From JBBATK01 sp039810585 (GTDB lineage: Bacteria > Bacteroidota > Ignavibacteria > Kapaibacteriales > NICIL-2), in NCBI GenBank assembly GCA_039810585.1, contig JBDHXF010000014.1, forward strand, positions 5,325 through 69,324: a DNA stretch of 64,000 nt. Reading direction: 5' to 3'. Positions 8,584 to 18,600 of this stretch are shown piece after piece (position 1 is the first letter of the stretch; every line of letters starts with the position of its first letter). The position numbers and the translations under genes are program-made. The notes below the pieces were generated by a model. The model did no database searches, was not told the origin of the DNA, and saw only the letters and a list, made by a program, of their open reading frames with translations.

Positions 8584-9684
8584 ATGAAAGCGTTACGGGT
8601 TGGACTGGTGTGTTTCGGTTGTTGGGTAGCGATATCGTGTTCGGCGAAAAAGGACAGTATTAAACCCGAGTACAAGGGAATTGTCGAAGCGGTGTACGCC
8701 AGCGGGACCATTCATCCGCTCAACGAATACAGTGTTTTTGCCAATGCCACGGGGATCCTTCGAAATATTCATGCTCGTGAGGGCGACTCCATTCACACAA
8801 ACCAAAGTCTCTTTGAAGTCGAATCGCGCGATCCCGCCCTGCGAGCGCAAAGCGCGCGCGAGGCATTCGAGTATGCGCGAACTAATGCCGACGAGCATTC
8901 TGCAACGTTGGACGAATTGCGTGCTAATGCGCAGGCTGCGTACTTAAAGTACAGGAATGACAGTGCTACCACCGCCCGCAATTCCATGCTGTTCGCCTCG
9001 GGTGCCGTCACACAGGCCGATCTTGATAAAGCCACCATGAATTCAGAGTCGAGTCGCGCCTTATGGGTGGCCGCTCAACAACGCTTACACAGTACCACTC
9101 TCAGTTTGCACAACCAGTTGAGCCTGGCTAAACGACAGATGGAACTTGCCGGTACAACGCAAAGCAATTTTGAAGTGCAAAGTCGCTGCGACGGCCTGGT
9201 CTACGCATTGTACAAGGAAGAAGGGGAAATGATTAGCTCCGCACAGCCGGTGATGCTTGTTGGAGATGCAGAGAGTTTTGTGTTGAGGTTGGTGATTGAC
9301 GCCTCGGATGTGGCGCGCGTGCATGTGGGACAAAAAGTGCTCTACTCCCTCGATGCCTTTCCCGACAGTTCCTTTCATGCTACGGTGATGAAAATTTATC
9401 CCGTACTCGACAACGAAACACAGTCATTCCGTGTGGATGCCCGCTGCGACCGCAAGCCCGCTGTGCCGTACGTTGGCACACAAGTGCAGGCGAATATTAT
9501 TGTGAGCGAAAAGCAACGGGCACTGGTGATTCCTCGGTCATACTTGCAACCCAATAATCAGGTTTTCGTGCAGAATGGATCGACCGTAAGCGCAACCACA
9601 GTTCGCGTCGGTGCCATGAGTTTGGAATCCGTGGAAATTCTATCGGGTATCGACGAGAAAAGCACCATCGTGCGGACGAAATAA
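8584..9684 (+). CDS. HlyD/MacA-type periplasmic adaptor lipoprotein
   Basis: About 366 residues from the ATG before KALRVGLVCFGCWVAISC, a lipoprotein signal with lipidated Cys in AISC. The body shows the membrane-fusion protein order: a first beta strand set (VEAVYASGTIHPLNEYSV), a lipoyl half (GDSIHTNQSLFEVE), a long alpha-helical hairpin (about residues 90-195), the second lipoyl half (SRCDGLVYALYKEEGEMI), and a beta-barrel domain (VHVGQKVLYSLDAFPD). Such proteins link an inner-membrane transporter to an outer-membrane channel. It heads an operon with a TPR lipoprotein, an FtsX-type permease and a LolD-like ATPase, so it is probably the adaptor of a MacAB-like system. Confidence 0.87.
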   Translation: MKALRVGLVCFGCWVAISCSAKKDSIKPEYKGIVEAVYASGTIHPLNEYSVFANATGILRNIHAREGDSIHTNQSLFEVESRDPALRAQSAREAFEYARTNADEHSATLDELRANAQAAYLKYRNDSATTARNSMLFASGAVTQADLDKATMNSESSRALWVAAQQRLHSTTLSLHNQLSLAKRQMELAGTTQSNFEVQSRCDGLVYALYKEEGEMISSAQPVMLVGDAESFVLRLVIDASDVARVHVGQKVLYSLDAFPDSSFHATVMKIYPVLDNETQSFRVDARCDRKPAVPYVGTQVQANIIVSEKQRALVIPRSYLQPNNQVFVQNGSTVSATTVRVGAMSLESVEILSGIDEKSTIVRTK

Positions 9685-9748
9685 GAATAAACCTTGAGTG
9701 CCCCCTCGCATGTCTATACCGTCAACCCCTCATTTACCCCATACTTCT

Positions 9749-10702
9749 ATGCGTCACACTCGCATCCTTGTTTGCATCCTGAGCACTGCCTGGCTTTGTA
9801 TGTCGTGCAGTTCGGTAACGACGGTCCATTTTAACGCCCAGCGTCCTCCCGACGTGGATGTTTCACCGTACCAACGAGCCGTTGTCGAGCCAATTGAAAG
9901 TTCCTCTATGTTTCACAACGACGGTTCAGCCTTGCGAAATCAGATTATTGAAAAGCTACTGGTCAGTCATCTTTTTGAGGCCGTGAGCGACACGCATTCC
10001 GCTGCGTACGACACGTCGGCTACACTTTCGATTAGTGGCTCCATTACCAACGATAAATATGTCGAGCAGCGCTCCAGCTCGGATGAAAAGGTTGGTCGTA
10101 AGGTGAGGAATCCGGTTACCAAAAAAGATACGGTGATTAAGGATTCGGTTGTGCATCACTATGCTATCAAGGGCATGCTGACGTTATCATCACAAATCCG
10201 ACTTCGGGATCAGAAGAAGAACACGATCGTCTGGTCATCTTCATTCGATTTAAATATTCCGACATCAAGCGAAGCAACCAACGCGAAACCAGTTCCCATC
10301 AACGTGGATGCTATTCAGCGCGATGCGTTGAATCAGATGAGCGACAAAGTGATTCAGAGTTTCTTAGTTAAAAACTGTACCGAAAAGGCAGAATTGGTGG
10401 AGGATAGTGATTTGGCAGGACTGGATGATGCCTGCAAGCTCGCCGCCGACAACGACTACCACGGTGCACTCCGTGCCTTCGAACAGATCTGTACCAGCCA
10501 GGGCAGTTATGCAAAGATTCACGAGGCTTGGTATAATCAAGCGTGTATGCAAATGGTGCTGGGTCAGTACGACTCAGCTTTGCAGAACTTCAACAAAGCG
10601 ATTACGATGAATCCCGGCGAAAAACGGTATACCTCTGCGCGCGACCTCTGTGTACGCATTCAGAATGATGCCGCGGTTCTGAAATCTATGCAACGACATT
10701 AA
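9749..10702 (+). CDS. TPR-containing lipoprotein of unknown function
   Basis: About 317 residues. The start MRHTRILVCILSTAWLCMSC gives a clear lipoprotein signal (LCMSC); the frame is open from 9698 but the extra 17 residues do not look like signal sequence. Residues about 25-200 have a CsgG/GNA1162-like feel (RAVVEPIESSSMF, LRNQIIEKLLVSHLFEAV, TLSISGSITNDKYVE), which I cannot confirm. The C-terminus carries TPR-like helices (YHGALRAFEQICTSQG, EAWYNQACMQMVLGQYDSAL, NFNKAITMNP). It sits between the adaptor and permease genes, so it likely works with that transporter in the periplasm. Confidence 0.75.
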   Translation: MRHTRILVCILSTAWLCMSCSSVTTVHFNAQRPPDVDVSPYQRAVVEPIESSSMFHNDGSALRNQIIEKLLVSHLFEAVSDTHSAAYDTSATLSISGSITNDKYVEQRSSSDEKVGRKVRNPVTKKDTVIKDSVVHHYAIKGMLTLSSQIRLRDQKKNTIVWSSSFDLNIPTSSEATNAKPVPINVDAIQRDALNQMSDKVIQSFLVKNCTEKAELVEDSDLAGLDDACKLAADNDYHGALRAFEQICTSQGSYAKIHEAWYNQACMQMVLGQYDSALQNFNKAITMNPGEKRYTSARDLCVRIQNDAAVLKSMQRH

Positions 10703-10740
10703 TTCTCGCCCGCTCCGCGGTCGGCTACCGCATCTTGACC

Positions 10741-12000
10741 ATGAAATCACTCGGCGTCATTCTCCAAATTGTCTTCACCCATCTCATTTCGCGCAAGCGG
10801 CAGACGGTGGTGGCGGCTCTTGGAGTGACCTTTGGTATCGGCTTTTATATTTCCATGGTCGGCTTCATGACGGGCGCAGATAATCTGGTGAATGATTTGA
10901 TGCTGTCTGCCACTCCGCACATTCGTATCTACAACGACATCAGTATCGATTCCGTTCAAGTAGCTGAGCGAGTATTATCGAGCGACAACACCCTTGTCGA
11001 AGTGCTTCATCCCAAACCTCGAGATCGCGCCAAGAACATTAAAGATGGTGTGCAGATCCTCTCCATTATCAAGCGCGATCCACGAGTGTTTGGTGTGTCA
11101 CCACGTGTGACCGGTCAAGTGTACTACAATTACGGAACATCTCAAATTCCCGGCTCAGTGTACGGCGTGGATTTGCTGGAGGAGGATAAACTCTATAATC
11201 TTCGTTCCAAGATGACGGACGGGAGCCTGGAACGTGTTCTGGCAACAGAAAATGGAATCATGATCGGCGGGGGATTGGCAGATAAACTACACGCACACGT
11301 GAACGATCACATCACCGTCACCCTTGCCACCGGCGCCAAACTGGTTCTCACCATCTCGGGCATCTTTCGCTTGGGGATAGCATTGATCGATAACAGCACC
11401 TGCTACTCGACGACTAAAACAGTGCAGAAAATGTTGCGGGAAAATGAGTTGTACATTACGGATATCAATATCAAACTGAGGGACATCAAGCAGGCCAAAA
11501 GTTACGCAGCAGAGTTGGCGACGCAATTCGGGTACAAAGCTGACGATTGGGAAACTGCTAATGCCTCAATCTTAGTGAGTATCACCATTCGCGCGGTCGT
11601 GACCTATGTGGTGAGTGTTGCCATGCTGTGCGTTGCCGGTTTTGGGATTTATAATATCATGACTATGATGATGTACGAAAAGATGAAGGACATTGCCATA
11701 CTCAAAGCCATAGGCTTTGATAGTGGCGATATCCAACGCATCTTTATTGGGCAGGCACTGGCCTTAGGTATTGTAGGCGGCGTGGTCGGAATGATCTTTG
11801 GTTTAAGCTTAAGTCTGGTAATCGCTGCCATTCCGTACCATAACGATTTCCTGCCCGGGATGGATCACATGCCCATGAATTTTGCAGGAAGGTTTTACGT
11901 GATCGGCATCGTCTTCGCCTTGGTGAGCTCCGGCGTGGCAGGCTACTTCCCGTCGCGTCGTGCATCGAAGGTTGATCCGGTGGTTATTATTCGCGGTTAA
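10741..12000 (+). CDS. ABC transporter permease, FtsX/MacB family
   Basis: About 419 residues from the ATG at 10741; a TTG two codons upstream is less likely. One N-terminal membrane helix (TVVAALGVTFGIGFYISMVGF) is followed by a large periplasmic MacB-type core domain (about residues 45-275) and three C-terminal helices (VVTYVVSVAMLCVAGFGIYN, LALGIVGGVVGMIFGLSLSLV, FYVIGIVFALVSSGVAGYFP). The coupling segment MMMYEKMKDIAILKAIGFD and the end PSRRASKVDPVVIIRG are hallmarks of the FtsX domain. Paired with the ATPase that follows after 22 bp. Such pairs act as mechanotransmitters or lipoprotein/peptide exporters; the substrate is not evident. Confidence 0.92.
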   Translation: MKSLGVILQIVFTHLISRKRQTVVAALGVTFGIGFYISMVGFMTGADNLVNDLMLSATPHIRIYNDISIDSVQVAERVLSSDNTLVEVLHPKPRDRAKNIKDGVQILSIIKRDPRVFGVSPRVTGQVYYNYGTSQIPGSVYGVDLLEEDKLYNLRSKMTDGSLERVLATENGIMIGGGLADKLHAHVNDHITVTLATGAKLVLTISGIFRLGIALIDNSTCYSTTKTVQKMLRENELYITDINIKLRDIKQAKSYAAELATQFGYKADDWETANASILVSITIRAVVTYVVSVAMLCVAGFGIYNIMTMMMYEKMKDIAILKAIGFDSGDIQRIFIGQALALGIVGGVVGMIFGLSLSLVIAAIPYHNDFLPGMDHMPMNFAGRFYVIGIVFALVSSGVAGYFPSRRASKVDPVVIIRG

Positions 12001-12022
12001 TTCAATTGATGGATTTTAGTAC

Positions 12023-12721
12023 ATGACAGATTCCGCGCCCACGTATAGTCTGCAAGCCACTCACATCACCAAGTACTTCCACGAGCCGGTGTCGTTCAAG
12101 GTATTGGACGATTTAAGCTTTCGCGTCAAGCGGGGTGAATTTGTTTCCATCGTGGGAAAGTCTGGTTGTGGCAAATCGACTCTGTTGTACGTGCTCAGTA
12201 CGATGGACACAGATTATGAGGGTCAACTGGAGATTAATGGCAAAGTTCTGACAGGACTTGAGCAAAACGTTCTCTCACAATTTCGCAATGAACACATTGG
12301 CTTTATCTTTCAGTTCCATTTCCTGTTACCGGAGTTCAGCGTTCTTCAAAACGTCATGATTCCCGCGCTAAAGCTCGGAAAGGACTCCAAAGAGCGTATC
12401 GAAGAGCGCGCGTACGAAAAACTGACCTTGATGGGAATTGCTGATCAGGCTACTAAAGCGGCGAAGAATCTTAGTGGTGGTCAGCAACAGCGTGCAGCCA
12501 TTGCTCGGGCACTCATCAATAATCCCACGCTCATCATCGGCGACGAACCGACCGGAAACCTGGATTCGGAAAACACGCACATCGTGTTCGACATCCTGGA
12601 TGAACTCACGCATAGCCAGGGTCAGAGCATCATTATTGTCACCCACGACCGTGAGTTCGCCGCGCGTACCGATCGCGTGATCGAAATGCAGGACGGTCAG
12701 ATTCTCGGCGGTCCCACATAG
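12023..12721 (+). CDS. ABC transporter ATP-binding protein, LolD/MacB type
   Basis: 232 residues with all ABC motifs: Walker A GKSGCGKST (about 44-52), Q-loop region IGFIFQFHFLLPEFSV as in LolD/MacB ATPases, signature LSGGQQQR, Walker B LIIGDEPTGNLD, and switch histidine IVTHDREFA. It powers the FtsX-type permease immediately upstream. With the adaptor at 8584 this forms a MacAB-like complex, but no TolC-like partner is in the operon; the nearest is the RND operon channel at 14278-15672 on the other strand. Confidence 0.94.
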   Translation: MTDSAPTYSLQATHITKYFHEPVSFKVLDDLSFRVKRGEFVSIVGKSGCGKSTLLYVLSTMDTDYEGQLEINGKVLTGLEQNVLSQFRNEHIGFIFQFHFLLPEFSVLQNVMIPALKLGKDSKERIEERAYEKLTLMGIADQATKAAKNLSGGQQQRAAIARALINNPTLIIGDEPTGNLDSENTHIVFDILDELTHSQGQSIIIVTHDREFAARTDRVIEMQDGQILGGPT

Positions 12722-12739
12722 GGAGACAGAACTTTTTCC

Positions 12740-14083
12740 TTACTTGTGTCTGACTATAAAACCCTGATCAACGCAATGACCATCAGTAAACAACACATGC
12801 ACTCGATGGAATCCGTTTGCCAAGCTGGTGCATAAGATGGAAGTTTGCTCAGTCGGCTGCAGCTCTTGCCTCAGCTCGCGTTGACCCAGTTGATTGCACA
12901 CCTCAACGATCCGCATCGACTCTCCTGCGTTCGTCAACAATGAGCTCTTCACAGTGAGCACATCATCAGCGGGTTGCGGATAGAGTGTTGCAGCCGGTAT
13001 GTCTTTGGTGTCGCTCACCGTGTTCACCGTTCCGGCATCAATCTGCTGTTTAAAAATGTTGTTGTAACTGGGTGAACACCACAAGTATCCATCATCGGTA
13101 TAGGCAAAACAAGATATCGTCGGTGTCCAGGCCGGCAGCAAACCGAGAGTATCAACGGACCACGTTGCACCCAGGTCGGTAGACTTCCAGCAATTCGGAC
13201 TCTTTCCAAACGCATCCATTCCGAATGCCAGTTCGATACGTTGACCCTTAAAAAATGCAGCAATGGGAGCGTAGAGATCGCCGTTGACAATACGGCGACT
13301 GGTAACGGCAGAGATGTCCACGTCTGTCCACGTGTCACCGTGATCGTCCGAGTACGACATCACCTCCGGTTGATTCCACACGCGATGGCAGAACACATAG
13401 AGGCGGCCGCCATCGTTAACAATCAATCCGGGGCCCGGATAATTGGTGTTTTGCGGGACGATAAAGTTCTTTCCGCCATCAACAGTGTAATACAGTTTGT
13501 TGGAGCAACAGAAAAGGGTGTCTCCGGACGTGCAGACGGTTTGAGGTTGATTTCCGCCGGTGGCCATATAGGTATTTCGCACAAAGGCTCCGCCGTCTTC
13601 CTGGATGTCGTAATAGTTTGGTCCGTCCCAACACACATACAGATACTTCCCAAACGCTGCAAGGTCGCGAACCACAGGCATGCCACCCCAGCCCAAAGCG
13701 TGGCCCGGAGCACCAAGCGTGTCGATCTGCCAACTCTGTCCCTCATTTGTGGATTTCAGCATGATTCCGTTTCCGGTTCCGAAATTCAACCCGGCGTAGA
13801 GCGTTGAGCCACTGCCTGTGATTTTTGAGACGTGTGGATTAGCGCCCTGTAACGAATCGGCGGTGTCAACCCACGTGGCACCATTGTCTGTGGAGTACTG
13901 AAATTGATGCTCCTCATTCCACAAGTACATGATGCCGTTATGCACATACAACGCACCGTTGCCGTTCAATTCTTGAGTCTGGGCGCGATTGGCCGGCAGC
14001 CATTGCGCACCGGTAGTAGTGCTGAGTACAGTGCACACGACGAATGTGACGAACACAAGCGATATCCATCGGGATGACAGCAT
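12740..14083 (-). CDS. T9SS cargo protein with BNR/sialidase-type repeats
   Basis: 447 residues: signal peptide (MLSSRWISLVFVTFVVCTVLSTTTGAQ), then a beta-propeller-like body with Asp-box motifs (STDNGATWVD, STNEGQSWQI, YTVDGGKNFIV, SDDHGDTWTDV, STDLGATWSV), and a C-terminal type IX sorting domain from about residue 365 (ATLYPQPADDVLTVKS, MRIVEVCNQLGQRE, LANGFHRVHVLFTDG). The sorting domain predicts export across the outer membrane and surface attachment or release. Asp-box repeats alone do not show enzyme activity; many such proteins are non-catalytic. It is convergent with the ABC operon, 18 bp away. Confidence 0.88.
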   Translation of the reverse strand: MLSSRWISLVFVTFVVCTVLSTTTGAQWLPANRAQTQELNGNGALYVHNGIMYLWNEEHQFQYSTDNGATWVDTADSLQGANPHVSKITGSGSTLYAGLNFGTGNGIMLKSTNEGQSWQIDTLGAPGHALGWGGMPVVRDLAAFGKYLYVCWDGPNYYDIQEDGGAFVRNTYMATGGNQPQTVCTSGDTLFCCSNKLYYTVDGGKNFIVPQNTNYPGPGLIVNDGGRLYVFCHRVWNQPEVMSYSDDHGDTWTDVDISAVTSRRIVNGDLYAPIAAFFKGQRIELAFGMDAFGKSPNCWKSTDLGATWSVDTLGLLPAWTPTISCFAYTDDGYLWCSPSYNNIFKQQIDAGTVNTVSDTKDIPAATLYPQPADDVLTVKSSLLTNAGESMRIVEVCNQLGQRELRQELQPTEQTSILCTSLANGFHRVHVLFTDGHCVDQGFIVRHK

Positions 14084-14207
14084 GGGTGCTCTCCGTAAAA
14101 TGTGGAACGTTGAATGTGCGAACCCTGCTTCGTTCAGGGTGCTTGATAGGTGTACGCAACTTCGTGAAGAAAAGCATGAAGAGTCGCTTCAAAAACGCTC
14201 TATTCTT

Positions 14208-14232
14208 ACAGCGGGCTTGCCCGCTGTGAATA
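14208..14232. repeat. hairpin with GAATAATGAA tail
   Basis: Arms ACAGCGGGC and GCCCGCTGT are separated by TT and followed directly by GAATAATGAA; upstream TATTC mirrors the GAATA. The same tail follows hairpins at 46634-46656 and 54597-54621. It lies between the RND operon's last gene and the T9SS gene at 12740. The absence of a T-tract next to the stem argues against a simple terminator. Confidence 0.6.
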
Positions 14233-14277
14233 ATGAATCTCCTGAGAACAGCGTGACAGGTGTTTGTCCATGCAGAC

Positions 14278-15672
14278 TTAGTGCGCCGAGAGCGTAGAGG
14301 CGAGGAGCATGAGTTGCAGCTCGGCAGCTTTAGCACTGAAGCGGGTATTCAGCAGCGCAGTTTCTTCCAGCAAGACGCTGAGCTGGATTTGGCGGAGCTC
14401 AACGGTGGTGATGTTTTGGCGACGAAAACGCTCCATGGCGATCGATGCATTTTCCTTGGCGAACGCGACGCTTTCGGATTGCACATGTTCAATATCTCTT
14501 GCACTACGCAGGTCTGCCAGCGTGCTTTGATAGCTGCTGAGCAGCTTCGATTTCAAGGCGTCGATTTGAAGTTCATACTTGTGAATCAAAATATCCTGCA
14601 CGTCAAGCTGCGTCTGCGTACTCATGCCATTGAACAGAGGGATGCTCACACCAATACCCACAACGGGTCCTGAGTTTTGATTTAAAAGAGGAGCCGCGCT
14701 GGAGAGAACGGCACTATTGGAGCTACGGCTCACGTTGAAACCGGCGCTCAGGTTGACGGATGGCAAGCCCTGAGCCGCAAGTTCACGTCGCACCTCTAGA
14801 GCCACATTGAGGTCACGCTGAGCACTCAGCACGCTATAATTGGCGACGAGAATTTGCGCATTCAACGAATCGGCATTTGGCACGGTGGATAGCGCAATCG
14901 AGTCGCTCACAGTGAACTGCTGCGTCCTACTCAGTCCCATCAGTTGAGCTAAGCTGATTTCCGCTTGTTCAATGTTTTTTTGCTGAGCAAGAAGGGAGGC
15001 ATGTTGATCGTTGTAGTCAATCTCTGCCTGCAGTTGATCGTTCTTTGCAGAACTTCCCACGCTGAAGCGAAGTCGGGCAAGCTTACGACGTTCCTCGAGC
15101 ACCACCAGCAGCTCGTTCGTTGCGGCCAGTTGTTGGTGTAGGCGGACGAGGTTGTAGTAGGCAAGCGAGACATCGTAAATGGTTTGACTTACGCGATTGC
15201 GAAACTGCAGGTCGGCATTGGCGGATTGTTCATTCAAGCGCGACTTCGTCGCAAACATCTTCATACCGTCGAATACTTTCCAGTTGAAGAGCACTGAGGC
15301 CTGCGTCACATTCTGTGTGATGCCACTCTTGCTTAACTCAGAACCATTACCGTATTGCTGATTAAGCACAATGTTAGCGGTGGTTGCCGATCCGGTAGCT
15401 GCGACCGTCGGGTACACAGCGGTTGCTCCCCACGAATCAGCGGCGTGTGCAGCTTCCACATCGTTGTGCGCCAGAATAATATCCCAATTATTCTTGAGAG
15501 CGGTAGCCACAGCTTCTTCGATACTGAGACTTTGTTGTGCTCTGAGCGTCGTTACGGAGGCGAAAAGAACAAGAAATGCAAGCAGTGCTGCAACGCAGAT
15601 TCGCTGATGCAGATAGCTCAAGTGTAATCGTCGAGAACAAAGGATGACTATGGGGTGCCGGGCAACGATCAT
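14278..15672 (-). CDS. TolC-family outer-membrane efflux channel
   Basis: 464 residues. A signal segment (CVAALLAFLVLFASVTTLRAQ) is followed by the duplicated OEP helical/strand pattern: ALKNNWDIILAHNDVEAA, RVSQTIYDVSLAYYNLVRLHQQL, ARLRFSVGSSAKNDQLQAEIDYN, then the second half with LNVALEVRRELAAQGLPSVNLSAGF, GIGVSIPLFNG, and RFRRQNITTVELRQIQLSVL. It forms the trimeric exit duct for the RND pump encoded 3 bp upstream (stop TAG, then TCC, then ATG), which supports the start at 15672 and tight co-translation. Third gene of the adaptor-pump-channel operon. Confidence 0.95.
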   Translation of the reverse strand: MIVARHPIVILCSRRLHLSYLHQRICVAALLAFLVLFASVTTLRAQQSLSIEEAVATALKNNWDIILAHNDVEAAHAADSWGATAVYPTVAATGSATTANIVLNQQYGNGSELSKSGITQNVTQASVLFNWKVFDGMKMFATKSRLNEQSANADLQFRNRVSQTIYDVSLAYYNLVRLHQQLAATNELLVVLEERRKLARLRFSVGSSAKNDQLQAEIDYNDQHASLLAQQKNIEQAEISLAQLMGLSRTQQFTVSDSIALSTVPNADSLNAQILVANYSVLSAQRDLNVALEVRRELAAQGLPSVNLSAGFNVSRSSNSAVLSSAAPLLNQNSGPVVGIGVSIPLFNGMSTQTQLDVQDILIHKYELQIDALKSKLLSSYQSTLADLRSARDIEHVQSESVAFAKENASIAMERFRRQNITTVELRQIQLSVLLEETALLNTRFSAKAAELQLMLLASTLSAH

Positions 15673-15675
15673 GGA

Positions 15676-18600
15676 CTATTCGTTCTCCTGAGTATGCTTG
15701 AGTTGCTTACGCGTAATAAACGTGTACATCGCCGGAATCACAAAGAGGGTAAGTACAAGGGCAAAGGTCAAACCGCCGACGATCACGATACCGAGCGGTA
15801 TACGACTCTGAGATCCTGCGCCCAATGCAAGTGCGATCGGTAGCGCACCCAAAATCATGGCCATGGAGGTCATGAGAATGGGTCGCAGACGAGCCTTGGA
15901 CGCCAGGAGCACTGCCTCACGAATCGCCAAACCTTGTTCCCGCTGCTTGTTGGCAAACTCCACGATGAGAATTCCATTCTTGGTCACCAAACCGATGAGC
16001 ATGATGATGCCAATTTCTGAAAAGATATTGAGCGTTTGATTGAACACTTTCAGTGATACCAGAGCTCCGGCTAGCGCAAGTGGTACGGTGAGCATGATAA
16101 TGAGCGGATCGCGGAAGCTCTCAAATTGCGCCGCTAAAATCAGATAGATCAGCACGAGTGCCAGGATGAATGCAAAACTTGTATTAGAGCCGCTTTCGGC
16201 AAAGTCGCGCGAGGCGCCGGCAAGACTTGTGGTGAAGCTCTCATCCAGTACCCGTTTGGCGATCGCCTGCATTTCCTTCACTCCGTCTCCAACGGTTTTT
16301 CCCGGTGCTAATCCTGCACTCACCGTGGCAGATTTAAAACGATTGAAGTGATAAATCTGCGGAGGATTTGAATTCTCTTCAATGTTCAAGACGTTAGCAA
16401 GCTGTACCAGCTGTCCGCTATTGTTCTTTACATACATCGCCGCAATATCCACGGGTCTGTCGCGATTTTCTCGATCAACCTGGCCAATCACTTGGTACTG
16501 CTTTCCGTTCATGAGGAAATATCCAAATCGTCGACCGGAATAAGCCGATTGCAATGCCTCTGCAACGGTGGACATCGACACTCCCAATTGCGCGGCTTTC
16601 AGGCGATCAATCGTCACACGAACTTCCGGTTTGTTGAACTTGAGATCCACGTCACTACCCTGAAAGACCGGGCTCTTCGAAACCTCATCGAGAAATTTAG
16701 GAATGTACTCGCGCAGCTTTTCAAAGTTGAGGTTTTGTAGCACAAACTGCACCGGCAGTTTCGAGGCAGAAGCAAATCCAACGGTAATGGTCTGCTCCTG
16801 CACCGGAATCGATCGCACCTCGGGAAAGTTCTTGAGAACCTTTGCCATGTGCTGAGCTATCTCACCCTGCGTCATTGTGCGTTCATCCGGATCCTTCAAA
16901 ATGGAATTGCAAAATCCGGTGTTGGATCCACCATTGGAAAACTGCGATGACACGACTTGAAAGGTCATTTTCAGGTTGGGATCTAACTCCTTGTGCATGG
17001 CAGTGGCGATGCGCATGTTGATGCTCTCCATCGCGTCGTAATCCGTTCCCTCAGGGGCCGTCATCGGTGCACGGACAATTCCGCGCTCTTCCAGCGGCGC
17101 AAGCTCGCTCTGCAGGGAAGAACCTACGCCCACGATCGTGATCAGACAAACAGCGATGATAGCCAGTGCGGTCCAGCGTTGGCGAACAAAACGATCGAGC
17201 GTGTTGCTATAACTCCGATCCATCCACTGAAAGAAGGGTTCGGTAAAGCGATAGAAACGACTTTCCTTATGCTCTGCACTCCCAAGCTTCACATTCAACA
17301 CCGGAGTGATGGTGAGCGAGACGAATGCCGATATAAGCACGGCGCCGGCCACCACAATGCCGAATTCACGAAAGAGCGAGCCAACAAATCCTTGAAGGAA
17401 GATGACGGGAAGGAATACAATGGCGAGGGTAAGCGAGGTGGAGATGACCGCAAAGAAAATCTCACGCGTTCCTTCGTGCGCTGCCTTCATCCTCGACATA
17501 CCCATCTCCAACTTTTTGAAGATGTTTTCTGTCACCACAATTCCGTCGTCCACCACCAATCCTGTAGCCAGTACAATGCCGAGTAGAGTGAGAACGTTGA
17601 CGGAGAAGTTCATCACATACATGATGAAGAAGGTTCCGATGAGTGAAATGGGGATGTCGATAAGGGGACGAAAGGCCATGAGCCAGTCGCGGAAGAAGAA
17701 GTACACGATCAATACCACAAGGCTGATCGAGATGATAAGCGTCTCCGTTACTTCCGATATCGCGCGTCGCACAAAGCGCGACTTATCAATCGCGATGTCG
17801 AACGAAATATCCGGAGGAAGATCTTTCTTGATCTGGTCTAGGCGCTTGTAAAACTCCTTTGAAATCTCGACGTGATTGGCACCGGGTTGGGGAACAACGC
17901 CCATTGCGACGATGTCTACGTTGTTGACTTTGGCCGACGTCTCTTCCACTTCCGGTCCGAGCACCGCTTCGCCCACATCAGACAAACGCACGGTGGAACC
18001 CGCGGTTTGTCGAATGATCATGGTGTTGAAGTCTTCCTCCGTACGCAGTCGACCATAATTAATGATCTCGAGTTCGGTATTGTCGCCGCGCAGCTTGCCG
18101 CCCGGCAAATCCACATTCTCTCGATTAAGGGCGGCTTGAACATCCTGCATCGTGAGACCAAAAGCCGCGAGTTTTTCAGGCTTCACCCAAAGGCGCATGG
18201 CGTAACGTTTCAAACCAAAAACCAGAATCTGACTCACTCCGGGGATGGTTTGCAGTCGCTCTTGCAGCACGTTCTCTACATAGTCGCTCAACTGAAGGAT
18301 ATTCCGTGTGCTACTCTGCACCGGCATAATGATGATGGGATCCGAGTTGGCATCGGATTTTGTCACCGTTGGCGGAGCATCGATGTCCTGCGGGAGATTG
18401 CGAACTGATTGCGACACTTTGTCTCTCACATCGTTGGCCGCTTGTTCCAAGTCCGTACGCAAATCGAATTCCACCGTTATCACACTCAATCCCAGTGAGG
18501 AGTTTGAACTGATGGTTCGAATACCTTCAATACCATTGATGGCTTTTTCCAGCGGTTCGGTGATCTGCGATTCGGTCACCTCAGCGCTGGCTCCTGTGTA

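Noticed and set aside
10701..10735. Possible inverted copy of the GAATAATGA hairpin after the TPR lipoprotein gene
   Set aside because: ATTCTCGCC is shared with the reverse complement of the element, but the stem is not palindromic here and the match is too short.
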